Assembly: GCA_963798455.1 (NCBI GenBank)
Contig: CAWCTD010000003.1
Span: forward strand, 1,426,001 to 1,490,000
Length of the DNA stretch: 64,000 bases
DNA from: CAWCTD01 sp963798455
GTDB lineage: Bacteria; Acidobacteriota; Terriglobia; Bryobacterales; Bryobacteraceae
Direction: 5' to 3'
Shown: positions 17,530 to 27,668 of the stretch, in pieces
How the letters are laid out: each line of letters begins with the position of its first letter
How positions within the stretch are numbered: the first letter of the stretch is position 1
Notes under the pieces: generated by a model
Databases searched by the model: none
What the model was told of the DNA's origin: nothing
The model's input: only the letters and a program-made list of their open reading frames with translations
Translations under genes and position numbers: made by a program

Positions 17530-20500
17530 ACTTTTCCGAGCTGTTCATCCGACGCCCGGTCGCTACCAGCCTGCTGATGTTGGCAATCGCGTTGTTCGGG
17601 CTAGTCGCCTACCGCGCCCTGCCCGTCAGCGACCTGCCCAACGTGGACTTTCCCACGATCATGGTGTCGGCCAGCCTGCCAGGCGCAAGCCCGGAGACCA
17701 TGGCTTCCTCCGTTGCCACACCGCTGGAGAAGCAGTTCTCGACCATCGCGGGCATCGACTCGATGAGCTCCACGAGCTCTCTGGGCAGCACCTCGATCAC
17801 GCTCCAATTCTCGCTGGATCGGAATCTGGACTCGGCGGCGCAGGATGTGCAGGCCGCCATTACGCGTACCACACGCTCGCTGCCGCCCGCGATGCCGTAT
17901 CCTCCCTCGTTCCGGAAGGTCAATCCGGCCGACATGCCCCTCCTCTTCTTGGCTCTGACTTCGGAAACGATGCCGCTTTCCGACCTCAACGAGTATGCGG
18001 ACACCATGATGGCGCAGCGCATCTCGATGGTGAGCGGGGTCGCGCAGGTAGAAGTCAGGGGATCAGCGTCCTATGCCGTCCGCATCCAGGTGAATCCCAC
18101 GGCACTGGCGGCCAAAGGCATCGGTATCGACGAGGTTGCCAACGCGGTGCGGAGCTGGAACGTGAACATGGCGACAGGTGAGTTGTATGGCCCCACCAGG
18201 AGCTACACGATCCAGGCCAGCGGCCAGCTCACCCGGGCCGAGATGTACCGCCCCATGGTGGTCACCTACCGCAACGGCTCTCCCGTCCGTCTCGAGGATG
18301 TGGCCAATGTTTTTGACAGCATCCAGGATGACAAGTCCGCGGCGTGGTATTTCAACAGGCAACAAGGCACCCGCCGGGGCATCATTCTGTCCATCCAAAA
18401 GCAGCCGGGGACGAACACCATCCAGGTAGTGGACGACATCCGGAAGCTGTTGCCGAGTTTCCAGGCCCAGCTTCCGCCCTCGGTCAACATGGAGGTCATG
18501 TATGACCGTTCCCAGACCATCCGGCAGTCCTTCCAGGACGTCAAGTTCACGATGCTGCTGTCTCTGGGTTTGGTCATCATGGTCATCTTCCTCTTCCTCC
18601 GCAATATCTCGGCCACGTTGATCCCGAGCCTTGCCCTGCCTTTCTCGGTCATCGGCACGTTCAGCGTCATGTACCTGCTGGGTTACTCGCTGAACAACCT
18701 CTCCATGATGGCTTTGATCCTGTCGGTGGGCTTCGTGGTGGACGACGCCATCGTCATGCTGGAGAACATCGTGCGGCACACCGAGCACGGGGAGCTTGCC
18801 ATGCCGGCCTCCCTTAGGGGGTCCCGGGAGATCGGCTTCACGATCCTGTCCATGACCCTTTCGCTGACGGCGGTTTTCATCCCCGTTCTCTTCCTGGGCG
18901 GGATTGTGGGACGGCTTTTCCGGGAGTTTGCCGTCACGATCGCCGCCGCGATCCTGATCTCGGGCGTGGTATCCATTACCCTCACGCCCATGATGTGCAG
19001 CCGCTTCCTGCGCCCGCCCGCCGAACGGGGCCGCAGCAAGCTCCATGACCGGACCGAGAACATCTTCAAGGGAATGCTGTGGTTCTATGAAAAGACGCTG
19101 CGGTGGTCGCTCCGCTACCGGCCGGTCACACTGACTCTTTCGTTCGTGCTGATTGCGGGCACGGTCTACCTGTTCATCAAGATCCCCAAGGGGTTCATCC
19201 CCAGCGAGGACTCTAATCAGCTCAGTGTCACCGTCGAGGCTGAGCAAGGCACCTCCCCGCGCGAGATGTTCCGCTACGTGCAGGCCGTGTCTCGCGTTGC
19301 CGAGAGCGACCCGAACGTCGACCGCATGAACTCCAGTGCTGGCGGAGGCATGGGAGGTGGCGCCAACACGGGCCGGCTCCAACTGCGCTTGAAACCTCGC
19401 GAAGAGCGGGAACTGAGCGCGGATCAGATCATGGCTGAACTGAGACCCAAGTTCGCCTCCGTGCCCGGCGTGCAGGCGTACATACAGAACCCGCCGCCGA
19501 TCCGGATCGGCGGGATGATGACCAGGGCTCTGTACCAATACACGCTGCAAGGCCCCGACACCCAGGAACTGTATGCAGCGGCACAGAACCTCGAGAAGGA
19601 ACTCAGAAGGTTGCCAAGTCTGGCGGACGTGCAAACGGACCTGCTGCTGAAAAAGCCCATGCTCAACGTCAACATCGATCGGAACAAGGCCGCGGCTCTA
19701 AAGCTGACGGTGAACCAGATCGAGAGCGCGCTTTCCGCCGCTTACAGCACGCAATTCATCTCCAACATCTACACGCCCTCCAATCAGTACGAGGTCATCA
19801 TGGAGGCCCAACCCGAGTTCCAGGACAGCCCAACCGATCTGTCGATGCTGTACCTCCGCTCGGGCAGCGGCACCCTGGTGCCCTTGAGCACAGTCGCCCA
19901 GATGTCCCAGAGCGTGGGCCCGCAGTCGATCAACCACCTGGGACAACTCCCCGCGGTCACGCTTTCGTTCAACCTGGCGCCAGGCACTTCTCTGGGCGAG
20001 GCGTTGGACCAGATCCGAGAGGTGTCCGCCAGGACGCTGCCCGCTTCGATCACCGCCTCGGCCCAAGGCACCGCGCAGGCCTTCCAGTCTTCGTTCCAGA
20101 ACCTTTACGTGCTGCTTATCGTGGCCATCATGGTGGTCTACATCGTGCTGGGGATTCTGTACGAAAGCTACATCCATCCCCTCACCATTTTCTCCGGACT
20201 GCCCTCGGCGGGCTTCGGCGCTCTGCTGACACTGTACGTGTTCCACGTCGAGCTGAACATCTACTCGTTCGTGGGCCTCATCATGCTGATCGGCATCGTG
20301 AAGAAGAACGCGATCATGCAGATCGACTTCGCCCTTACCGCGGAACGGGAAGAAGGCAAGACCCCCATGGAGGCGATCTTCCAGGGCTGCCTCATCCGGT
20401 TCCGGCCGATCATGATGACCACCATGGCCGCGATGCTTGGCGCGCTACCGATCGCGGTTGGTTACGGAGCGGGCGGAGAGGCCCGGCAGCCGCTGGGACT

Positions 20501-20645
20501 GGTCGTAGTCGGCGGGCTGATGTTCTCGCAACTGGTGACCTTGTACCTGACGCCGGTCTATTATACGTATCTCGCCGGCGCGCAGAACTGGTTCCGCGGG
20601 CGGAAGACGCGGGGCCTGGTCCCGCTACCCAGCGCGGCGGACTAG
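17526..20645 (+). CDS. RND multidrug efflux permease, HAE1 family
   Basis: A 1039-residue proton-driven exporter of the AcrB/MdtB type. It begins MNFSELFIRRPVATSLLMLA, typical of the MdtB/MdtC branch. The proton-relay acids are visible in GFVVDDAIVMLENIVRH near 400, and the two-fold repeat of TM1, large periplasmic loop and TM2-6 is complete (second loop ends near 860). The second half shows IGIVKKNAIMQIDFAL near 925. Substrates could be drugs, bile-like compounds or plant phenolics. It is co-translated with the adaptor upstream. An intact full-length pump. Confidence 0.95.
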   Translation: MNFSELFIRRPVATSLLMLAIALFGLVAYRALPVSDLPNVDFPTIMVSASLPGASPETMASSVATPLEKQFSTIAGIDSMSSTSSLGSTSITLQFSLDRNLDSAAQDVQAAITRTTRSLPPAMPYPPSFRKVNPADMPLLFLALTSETMPLSDLNEYADTMMAQRISMVSGVAQVEVRGSASYAVRIQVNPTALAAKGIGIDEVANAVRSWNVNMATGELYGPTRSYTIQASGQLTRAEMYRPMVVTYRNGSPVRLEDVANVFDSIQDDKSAAWYFNRQQGTRRGIILSIQKQPGTNTIQVVDDIRKLLPSFQAQLPPSVNMEVMYDRSQTIRQSFQDVKFTMLLSLGLVIMVIFLFLRNISATLIPSLALPFSVIGTFSVMYLLGYSLNNLSMMALILSVGFVVDDAIVMLENIVRHTEHGELAMPASLRGSREIGFTILSMTLSLTAVFIPVLFLGGIVGRLFREFAVTIAAAILISGVVSITLTPMMCSRFLRPPAERGRSKLHDRTENIFKGMLWFYEKTLRWSLRYRPVTLTLSFVLIAGTVYLFIKIPKGFIPSEDSNQLSVTVEAEQGTSPREMFRYVQAVSRVAESDPNVDRMNSSAGGGMGGGANTGRLQLRLKPREERELSADQIMAELRPKFASVPGVQAYIQNPPPIRIGGMMTRALYQYTLQGPDTQELYAAAQNLEKELRRLPSLADVQTDLLLKKPMLNVNIDRNKAAALKLTVNQIESALSAAYSTQFISNIYTPSNQYEVIMEAQPEFQDSPTDLSMLYLRSGSGTLVPLSTVAQMSQSVGPQSINHLGQLPAVTLSFNLAPGTSLGEALDQIREVSARTLPASITASAQGTAQAFQSSFQNLYVLLIVAIMVVYIVLGILYESYIHPLTIFSGLPSAGFGALLTLYVFHVELNIYSFVGLIMLIGIVKKNAIMQIDFALTAEREEGKTPMEAIFQGCLIRFRPIMMTTMAAMLGALPIAVGYGAGGEARQPLGLVVVGGLMFSQLVTLYLTPVYYTYLAGAQNWFRGRKTRGLVPLPSAAD

Positions 20646-20737
20646 CCCGCTTTTCGCTGACAAGGGTCTCGTTTTCTGAATGAGGATCAACGGCGCTCCC
20701 GGCTTGGTGCCACAAAAGGCGCCGGCGGTTGCGGAAG

Positions 20738-21967
20738 TCAGTCCAGATACACGATGTCTTCTTCAGGGTGCTCCAAGGCGAGGAGCAGCAGCATGTAGTC
20801 CTTCACGTGGCGGGTCAGCAGGAAGTTCTGCTTGACGTGCAGGTAGCCGTTTTCGCCCAACCTTCGGCACAACGGCGGGTCGTCCAGGAGTTGAGTCAGG
20901 CGCGTGGCCGCGCCTTCCGGGGAGTGCACCAGAAAGCCGGTTACCCCGTTGATGACCTGAAGCTTGATTCCGCCAACCGCGCCCCCGATGACCGGCTTGC
21001 GTTTCCAGAGCGCCTCGCTGACGGTCAGGCCGAAGCCCTCCTTGATGGATTTCTGAAGCACGATGGTGGAACCCCGCACCAGCGCGTTGATGTCCAGATC
21101 GCTGAACGGCGGCAGGAGCAGCACGTGGATGTCCGGGTCGCCTTCGGCGTGTTGTTGAACCTCGCGCAGGACCTCCTCGCCCTCGGGATCATCGCTGGCG
21201 CCGCCGCCGGCCAGAACGAGCTGGCAGTCTTGCCTCCTCTTGACCATTTTGTAGGCCTTGACGACACCGACCGGGTCTTTCAGCCGGTCAAAGCGGGAGA
21301 TCTGGGAAATGATGGGCCGCTCGGGATCCAGGGAGTACTTCTCCAGCACCTGGCGGACACAGTCGGCGCTCAGCTCCTTATTCTTGTCGCTCAGAGGATC
21401 GATGGAAGGGGCCAGCATGTACTGAGGAATCGGCAGTTGCTGCGCAAAATCGGGCATCGAGAAGATCGCCGCGTCGTACTGCTCGACGTAAGGTCTCAGG
21501 AACCCCCAGACACGCGGGTCAGGCGCCGAAACATCAATATGACAGCGCCAGACCCAGCGCCTGCCGACTTCCCTTCTCTTCTCGATCAGACCGGCCGGCT
21601 GGGGGTCGTGCACCAGCACCACGTCGCCGGAGATGCGAATATCGCGCAGGTTCATCTCGGTGTTGGCCCGGAACACGTCGAGCATCCCGTCCGTGATCTC
21701 TTCCTTCTTGCCGTGCAGCGCGTTGTGAAACGCTTTGGTCACGTTGAAGAACGCCTGATCGCCTTTGATGACGTCCCAGGTGGCGTCGATGCCCAGTTCG
21801 CGCAACAACGGCACCAGCCGGGTCAGGATCTCGGCCACGCCGCCGCCCACGGGGGTGGAGTTGATGTTCTGCAAGCGGCGGCCCCGCACCCGGTCCGCGA
21901 GGACATACAGTTCCTGGATCACATCGCGCCCGACAACTCCCTCGTACGCCGACAATTCAATCGCCAC
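20738..21967 (-). CDS. treT: Trehalose glycosyltransferring synthase-type GT4
   Basis: A 409-residue GT-B enzyme of the TreT family, which makes or cleaves trehalose from NDP-glucose and glucose. Characteristic stretches are RLQNINSTPVGGGVAEIL near 32, VVLVHDPQPAGLI near 117, WRCHIDVSAPD near 140, ISQISRFDRLKDP near 222 and the nucleotide-sugar motif KSIKEGFGLTVSEALWK near 310. It starts at GTG 21967; the ribosome-binding site (GGGAGG) lies inside the end of the DUF5752 gene, three bases upstream. Trehalose would serve as osmoprotectant or carbon store. Related GT4 trehalose or sucrose enzymes are alternatives. Confidence 0.88.
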   Translation of the reverse strand: MAIELSAYEGVVGRDVIQELYVLADRVRGRRLQNINSTPVGGGVAEILTRLVPLLRELGIDATWDVIKGDQAFFNVTKAFHNALHGKKEEITDGMLDVFRANTEMNLRDIRISGDVVLVHDPQPAGLIEKRREVGRRWVWRCHIDVSAPDPRVWGFLRPYVEQYDAAIFSMPDFAQQLPIPQYMLAPSIDPLSDKNKELSADCVRQVLEKYSLDPERPIISQISRFDRLKDPVGVVKAYKMVKRRQDCQLVLAGGGASDDPEGEEVLREVQQHAEGDPDIHVLLLPPFSDLDINALVRGSTIVLQKSIKEGFGLTVSEALWKRKPVIGGAVGGIKLQVINGVTGFLVHSPEGAATRLTQLLDDPPLCRRLGENGYLHVKQNFLLTRHVKDYMLLLLALEHPEEDIVYLD

Positions 21968-21970
21968 GGG

Positions 21971-22630
21971 CTACCACCTCCCTCGTCCCAAGGCGATGAT
22001 GCGCCTCTTGAACTCGTCCAGCGTTGTGCTGTAGGGGTCCAGCGCGTCGATCCCTCGTGCCAGACCTTCCTCCCCACGCCAGTAGAGCCACTGGGAAAAG
22101 TCGTTGGTGGGGCCGCTCAGCCGGAGTCTGGCCTCAAAGACATGAAAGAAGAGCGAGACGTTTGACACCTCCGGGAGCAGATCGAAGAACTGCTTCGGGT
22201 CGTTGGCTACCAGACCGGTGCGCATGATGAAGCTCTTCGACTTGCAGAAGTAGAACTCGTCGTTCGGCGGACACTCCCGAAGCCGCCTGCCGTCCTCCGC
22301 CAGCTCAGTCTCGATGGTGGACACAATCGCCTCCCGAAGTCCACGAATCGAGGTGAAGGAAAGCAGGTCGATCGCGCCGAGCTTCTCTCCGATGGCCCCT
22401 TCCTGAAGAGCTTCCGCGGCCCACAATGAGAAGTCGTTCGAGAAAACGGGCGTCTCGAAGTGGTGCGAAAGGTACACGTGATGCGTGTGATAGAAGATGG
22501 ACGAGCCGGGAACCTCCTTGAGGTGCGTGAGCAGTTCCTCGAGGTTCCTGGCACGCAGGCCCGTGAGCGTAACCATGCGGCGTTCCGTATAGAAGACAAA
22601 AGGCTCAGCGTGGTTCACTAGTTCAGCCAT
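21971..22630 (-). CDS. DUF5752 family protein
   Basis: A 219-residue cytoplasmic protein with the family opening PFVFYTERRMVTLTGLRARN and a second half containing FDLLPEVSNVSLFFHVFEAR and FSQWLYWRGEEGLA. Histidines and aromatic residues (FYHTHHVYLSHHFETP, near 48-63) are prominent and could form a site. This family commonly sits directly upstream of TreT-type genes, as here with a 3-bp gap, so a role in trehalose metabolism or its regulation is inferred. No biochemical function is known to me. Confidence 0.72.
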   Translation of the reverse strand: MAELVNHAEPFVFYTERRMVTLTGLRARNLEELLTHLKEVPGSSIFYHTHHVYLSHHFETPVFSNDFSLWAAEALQEGAIGEKLGAIDLLSFTSIRGLREAIVSTIETELAEDGRRLRECPPNDEFYFCKSKSFIMRTGLVANDPKQFFDLLPEVSNVSLFFHVFEARLRLSGPTNDFSQWLYWRGEEGLARGIDALDPYSTTLDEFKRRIIALGRGRW

Positions 22631-22711
22631 TTCCTCGAAGCCCCCCCACCCCGGCTCAGTGCGACTCTCTGAGTATAGCCATAAGCGGACTCCACTCGGC
22701 GCCCAAAGCCC

Positions 22712-25700
22712 TCAGCCGTCTCTATGAGAGAAGCGGGGTAGGCGAATCAGCAGAACGGCTGCCGCCAGTGCGGCGAGCACCGCCGCGACACCGTTCCAGC
22801 GCAAGAAGGGCGAGGGTTGCTCGATAAGCGTGGCCGCGGGTCCCGCCACCAGCATCCCGAACGGGGCCAATCCATAAGTCTTGAGGTCTGCCCCGCAGAT
22901 CTTCACCACGGCGATGACCAGACCGATGGCAATTATCACCACCGCTGAGTGGTAGGCAAACTGCGGCAGAGTCAGGGCCTGTCCAGCCGCGTAAGCCAGA
23001 GCGGCCAGGACAGCCAACGCCCACCTGTAAAGCGGGCCGAGGAAACGCGCGGCCGCTGACACCACCACGGCCAGCGCCAGAAGAATCAGACAACCGTACA
23101 CGAGGGCTGGTGCGAGCACGGAAATCGCCGGTGAGAGCGTATCGGGGCCTCGAATCTCCCACAACGGCAGCGAAAGCCGCGGCCCGGGAATCATCCCGCG
23201 CAGCAAGGTCTCTACATGCGAGCAGCCCCACAGCAACAGAACCACCGCCGCGGCGCGCAGCAGGGACGGAGACGGCAGAGGACGGTCGCCGGCGGCCCAC
23301 TGCAAGAACACGTCGGCGGCCAGCGCCGCCAGAAACAGCGCGAAGCCCATCACCACCGCGGCGATCACACGTCCCATCACGAGGATGGACACGTAACGTA
23401 CCAGCGGCGTCGCCGTGTCGTAGCCCGCCAGAGCCAGCAGCCACTGGTTGATCCCTGACAGCGCGCTGAGACAGGCCCCCGCCACGGCCAGCGTCAGGTA
23501 GCCCCACCAGTGGGCGCGGTGCTGGGTCGCCGCGGAACGCTCACTCAGGCGCTTGATGAAGAGCACCAGGAGCAGAAGACCCGCGGCGCCCAAGCCAGCC
23601 GGGACCACCAGGCTGGCCAGCCGCGGTTTCTGGAACTCACGCAGCCACTCTTCGGGCAACTTCAGAAAACGGCGATAACCCGAGACCTCGTCTCCCAGGA
23701 CATCGAGCTCGATGCGGGCTTGGGCCTCGCCGGCATGGAACGACGAGTCCTCCCACACGAAGCTGTAGTCCGTCCTCTGGTCTTTCTTGTCGACAGAAGA
23801 ATCCACCAGCCGGTAGCGGTCGACAGGGATGCCTTGCTTCGCCGAGAGGTACAACTCGGCAATACGGCGCGCTTGCTCGGGTGACAGGCGCGCGCCCGGC
23901 GCCTTCTCGTCCAACAGGTGATCCACCCTGCTCACTTTGCCCTGCTGATCCACGTAGACGCGCCATTCTTCCTTGTGCAGCGGCTGGAAGTAGCGGGTCA
24001 TCCAGACCCCGGTGTCCGTGCGGTCCCGCACGGTCTGATTGGCGGCGCGGCTGCCCGCGATACGACGGAGATACTCGAACTCGGCGGTCTGGAGCCTCGG
24101 CTGAAAGCCGGTCACACGCTTCCAGATTCCCGGATTAGGAACGCGTGACTGCAACTCACGCGACGCGACAGCTTCGGCGTCTGTCCTGGAGAGCCGCACA
24201 CGGATGAAATCGCCGAACTCCACTGCTTTCGGCAGCAGCAGGCCAGTCAGCGCCAGCGCGGCGGCAGCCAGGTACAACCACTTGACCGGCCACTCCGGCG
24301 CGGGCGGACGAACGGCGGGCGCCGCTTTCGCCGCCTCGGCCGGCGCCGGTGTCGTGGGGGGTTCCTGCCAGGAGTTGAGCAGCTCCGGAGAAGCCACAAA
24401 ACCTCCGTGCTTCTTGTAGAAGAGGAACGAAACCACCAGCGGAAAAACAACCGCGCCGCCCACCAGCAGGCCGCTCAGCCGGAAGTACCAGCTCTCAGCC
24501 TGGAACAGGAACATGCCGATCATGATGGCGTCCACGGTGTAGTGCCACACCAGGGTCGCCACGATGCCGAAGCGGAGCATGAGAAAGCCGGCGGCGACGC
24601 CGATGACGCCCACCTCCAGCCCCCGGATGTAGCCCGGCTGCTGAGGATAGGTCGCGTGCAGGAAACCCCACAGGAAGGCGGGGACGATCACAGCCACCCA
24701 GGTAGAGCGCAGATACCGCTTGAGAAGCGGGATGGCCAGCAGGCGAAACCAGAACTCCTCGGAAGTGGATGCCAGCAGCGCAATGGTCAGTGGATAGATC
24801 CACGGCAGGCGCGTCGAAAGGAAGTCGGAGTAATTGACGTCCTGCGGACTCCACACCCCGAAGCGCCGCCCGATGAGGTAGAAAGCGACCACAAAAGCGA
24901 TGTGAAAGGCGGCGAATCCGTAGCCAACCACGGCCGCCAGGAAAAAATCCTTGGTCTGAATGGCCCGCAGGCTGGGCAAGTGGAGCAACGAGAGGCGCTG
25001 GGGCTGCGAGGCCCGGTAGAGCGGCTCCCCAGGCGCGGCAGCTAGGATCACATAGAAGAACACGCCAACCCCCGCTCCCAGGCCCAGCAGCAGCGCTCGC
25101 AGCAATGACTGCGAATACGGAGAGCTGGTCGGCATGGAGTCGATGGTGAACGGAATGGAGTTCCATTCGTTCACCACCATCAGGACGCCAACGGCAGCGG
25201 CGATGATCAGCAGCGGCTTCCACCGGATCTCCCGGCGGCGCAGGGATTGAATCAACACCACCACGGCGGCGAGTATCAAGAACACACAGAGCACCGCCGC
25301 CGCCTGGTAGTACAGCTCGTTGCTCGACCTCAATGTGGCGAAATCGCGAGTCCACTTCTCGGGCACGTAGAGGTACTCGGAATACCGCCCGATCCTGTCG
25401 CCCTGAACCACAACGGTGCGCCGGTAGGTGGCGTCCTTGGCCCGGAAACCCTCCTGTTCCCAGGTGAAGACGTAGTCGTAACGGGCGGGCCGTTCCTGCA
25501 ACTGCTCCTCGACCAGCCGCTCGCTGACCCGCGTGCGTTTTGCCAGGAACTCCTCCGCCAATCGCCGCGCCGACTCTTTGGACAGCTTCGCGCCCGGCGC
25601 CGCCTCGGGCACAACGTGGGAGAAGCCGACCACTACGCCCGCCGGGTTCAAACGGACCAGCATTTCTTCCTGGTCCGGCGGGCGGAACCATCTTGCCCGC

Positions 25701-26017
25701 CAGCGCCACACCGACACGCCATCCTGCATCAGGCGATTCGCCTCCCTGAGCCCCATCTCCCGTTCCAGGTAGATGCGCGCGTTGTCGTCGGGGTCAAACA
25801 GGGTCAGGTTGCGGAATCCGTCAGGAGATAGGCCCTGCTCGCGGAGGAACTTCTCGGCCAGAGCCGTGATTTCCGTTTTGGAGAGGCGCAAGTCGATGGA
25901 GGCCTCCGGGAAGGCGCCCTGGTAATTGAAGATTGTGTAGATGACGCTGGCGGCGGCCACCACGGCGACCGCCAGCATCAACCGTTTGTCGGCAGGCTGA
26001 AAAGGTTCGGTGGTCAT
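22712..26017 (-). CDS. Very large CPBP-family membrane protease with internal duplication
   Basis: A 1101-residue membrane protein. The order is one N-terminal TM, an extracytoplasmic domain (about 35-235), a multi-TM block with the CPBP motifs SEEFWFR near 417-424 (EExxxR) and FLWGFLHATYP near 450, then a second extracytoplasmic domain (about 610-800) and a second TM block to the end. The two soluble domains are clearly related: APGAKLSKESARRLAEEFL with YDYVFTWEQEGF, versus APGARLSPEQARRIAELYL with TDYSFVWEDSSF. The second TM block lacks the EExxxR motif. Usual CPBP proteases have 200-350 residues. The soluble parts may be sensory. It lies 27 bp after pxpA. Confidence 0.85.
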   Translation of the reverse strand: MTTEPFQPADKRLMLAVAVVAAASVIYTIFNYQGAFPEASIDLRLSKTEITALAEKFLREQGLSPDGFRNLTLFDPDDNARIYLEREMGLREANRLMQDGVSVWRWRARWFRPPDQEEMLVRLNPAGVVVGFSHVVPEAAPGAKLSKESARRLAEEFLAKRTRVSERLVEEQLQERPARYDYVFTWEQEGFRAKDATYRRTVVVQGDRIGRYSEYLYVPEKWTRDFATLRSSNELYYQAAAVLCVFLILAAVVVLIQSLRRREIRWKPLLIIAAAVGVLMVVNEWNSIPFTIDSMPTSSPYSQSLLRALLLGLGAGVGVFFYVILAAAPGEPLYRASQPQRLSLLHLPSLRAIQTKDFFLAAVVGYGFAAFHIAFVVAFYLIGRRFGVWSPQDVNYSDFLSTRLPWIYPLTIALLASTSEEFWFRLLAIPLLKRYLRSTWVAVIVPAFLWGFLHATYPQQPGYIRGLEVGVIGVAAGFLMLRFGIVATLVWHYTVDAIMIGMFLFQAESWYFRLSGLLVGGAVVFPLVVSFLFYKKHGGFVASPELLNSWQEPPTTPAPAEAAKAAPAVRPPAPEWPVKWLYLAAAALALTGLLLPKAVEFGDFIRVRLSRTDAEAVASRELQSRVPNPGIWKRVTGFQPRLQTAEFEYLRRIAGSRAANQTVRDRTDTGVWMTRYFQPLHKEEWRVYVDQQGKVSRVDHLLDEKAPGARLSPEQARRIAELYLSAKQGIPVDRYRLVDSSVDKKDQRTDYSFVWEDSSFHAGEAQARIELDVLGDEVSGYRRFLKLPEEWLREFQKPRLASLVVPAGLGAAGLLLLVLFIKRLSERSAATQHRAHWWGYLTLAVAGACLSALSGINQWLLALAGYDTATPLVRYVSILVMGRVIAAVVMGFALFLAALAADVFLQWAAGDRPLPSPSLLRAAAVVLLLWGCSHVETLLRGMIPGPRLSLPLWEIRGPDTLSPAISVLAPALVYGCLILLALAVVVSAAARFLGPLYRWALAVLAALAYAAGQALTLPQFAYHSAVVIIAIGLVIAVVKICGADLKTYGLAPFGMLVAGPAATLIEQPSPFLRWNGVAAVLAALAAAVLLIRLPRFSHRDG

Positions 26018-26044
26018 CGAAGTGAGCGGAAGTATAACACGCCG

Positions 26045-26746
26045 TCACCGGGCGACGGTGAGGCCCTCTCCCAGGAGCCGCGCTCGCACCGCGCGGGCGA
26101 TCTGGACGGCGTGCGGCGTATCCCCGTGGATGCAGATGGTCTGGGCCGAGCCGCCGCGTGCGATCCGCAAGGCTTGCTCGGCGGCCTGGGCCGGGTCGGT
26201 GATTAACGCCCCAGGCAGGCGGCGCGAGCGGAGCGTGCCGTCGGGCTCGTAGGCACGGTCGGCAAAGGCCTCGGCAAGCACGGGGAAGCCAGCCTCGCGC
26301 CACACATCCAGCATCAACGACCCCGCCAGTCCCATCAGCGGCGCCGCCTCGTTCCAGCGGCGCACGCCTGCCGCGATGGCCGTGGCGACGGAGCGGTCAC
26401 GGGCCGCGGCGTTGTAGAGCGCGCCGTGCGGTTTGACGTGCCGCAAGGTGCATCCCAGGGCTTTCGCCACACTCGCCAGCGCCGTGATCTGCTCGTATAC
26501 CGAGCGTTCGATCTCCTCCAGTGTCATGGGGAGCTGGATGCGGCCGAAGTTCTCCTTGTCGGGATAGCCGGGATGAGCGCCGACGCCAACATCGTGCCTC
26601 ATCGCCAGGCGGATGGTTCGTTCCATCGTGGCGCGGTCCCCGGCATGCGCGCCGCAGGCCACGTTGACCGAGCTGATGAGCGGCATCAGCAACTCCTCCG
26701 GCGCGTCCGCCAGTTCGCCCAGGTCGCAGTTGAGATCGATGGTCAT
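26045..26746 (-). CDS. pxpA: 5-oxoprolinase subunit A (LamB/YcsF family)
   Basis: A 233-residue LamB/YcsF protein, the hydrolase part of the ATP-dependent 5-oxoprolinase PxpABC that returns 5-oxoproline to glutamate. Family motifs are IDLNCDLGE at the start, SSVNVACGAHAGD near 30, VGAHPGYPD near 58 and LRHVKPHGALYNAA near 100. ATG 26746 is chosen because DLNCDLGE must sit at the N-terminus and GGGGAGA precedes it. It lies 28 bp downstream of pxpC in the order pxpB-pxpC-pxpA. Confidence 0.93.
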   Translation of the reverse strand: MTIDLNCDLGELADAPEELLMPLISSVNVACGAHAGDRATMERTIRLAMRHDVGVGAHPGYPDKENFGRIQLPMTLEEIERSVYEQITALASVAKALGCTLRHVKPHGALYNAAARDRSVATAIAAGVRRWNEAAPLMGLAGSLMLDVWREAGFPVLAEAFADRAYEPDGTLRSRRLPGALITDPAQAAEQALRIARGGSAQTICIHGDTPHAVQIARAVRARLLGEGLTVAR

Positions 26747-26774
26747 GCCAGTTTCTCCCCTTTGGTTTATGGAC

Positions 26775-27668
26775 TCATACCAGCGCACGGATCAGCTCCT
26801 CCTGAGCCTGCAAGATGGCCAGCGCCTGTTCGAGGGAAACCATCTCGAATCTGACTTCATCCCGTGGCCGAAGCTGGCCGATGGCATGGATGTCCGCCGT
26901 GATGACATTGGCGATCTTAGGGTAGCCGCCGGTGGTCGGATGCTCCACGAACAGGACGATCGGCTCCCCCCCCGGCGGGACCTGGACCGCGCCCAGCGAT
27001 GCGCCCTCGGTCATGAGCTGGTCCGTTCGTTGAAGGCCCGGTGTTGGTCCTGACAGCCGCAGTGCCATGCGGTCGGATTCCTCCTTGACCGTGTAGACTC
27101 CACCGAGGCCGTCCGAGAACCAGTCCGCCTGCGCTCCAGGGGTTACGCGGATCACGTCCTGTTTCGGAAGCAGGATTCTCATGCGGGCCGGAGCACGCAC
27201 GGCTCTGTTCCCGACGGCCAGAACGTCGCTCTTCGTGAGCGGACGGCCGTCGAAGCCGCCTAGCCCGGCGAGAAGCAGGGTGGAGGCGCTCCCCAGAACC
27301 AGCGGCACATCGATGCCTCCGCGCACGCATAGGTAGCAGCGGGCGCCTGATCGTGTGGGGCCGCATCGTACTTCCCCGCCCGCCGGGATTTCGACCGGAG
27401 TGTAGAGCGGGATGCTGGCTCCGAAATCGGAGCCTGTCAACACCACGGTGGCTGCCGACTCGAACTCGAAGGTTCCGCCTACGAGGGTCATCTCGAGGGC
27501 GGCGGCGTTTTCGTCGTTGCCCGCCAGGAGATTGCCGATGCGCAGCGAGAGGGCGTCGGCCGCGCCGCCGGGTGCAATCCCCAGATGCGCATAGTGGTAG
27601 CGTCCGAGATCCTGGACCGTGGTCAGGAGGCCGGGCTGGCTAACGTGGAGCCGGTTGCGCCCGGTCAT
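26775..27668 (-). CDS. pxpC: 5-oxoprolinase subunit C (biotin-dependent carboxyltransferase-like)
   Basis: A 297-residue protein of the KipA/AHS2 fold. It begins with the family motif LLTTVQDLGRYHYAHLGIAP, followed by GGAADALSLRIGNLL and LEMTLVGGTFEF near 62, and includes HPTTGGYPKIANVI near 250. Together with PxpB it activates 5-oxoproline with ATP before hydrolysis by PxpA. It overlaps pxpB by 29 bp (27640-27668), so the two are probably translationally coupled. Length is usual for the shorter C subunits. Confidence 0.92.
   Translation of the reverse strand: MTGRNRLHVSQPGLLTTVQDLGRYHYAHLGIAPGGAADALSLRIGNLLAGNDENAAALEMTLVGGTFEFESAATVVLTGSDFGASIPLYTPVEIPAGGEVRCGPTRSGARCYLCVRGGIDVPLVLGSASTLLLAGLGGFDGRPLTKSDVLAVGNRAVRAPARMRILLPKQDVIRVTPGAQADWFSDGLGGVYTVKEESDRMALRLSGPTPGLQRTDQLMTEGASLGAVQVPPGGEPIVLFVEHPTTGGYPKIANVITADIHAIGQLRPRDEVRFEMVSLEQALAILQAQEELIRALV

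Noticed and set aside
18063..19634. A 523-codon minus-strand open frame
   Set aside because: It lies wholly inside the RND permease gene, which has complete motifs; the antisense product is His/Asp/Arg-rich with no domain.
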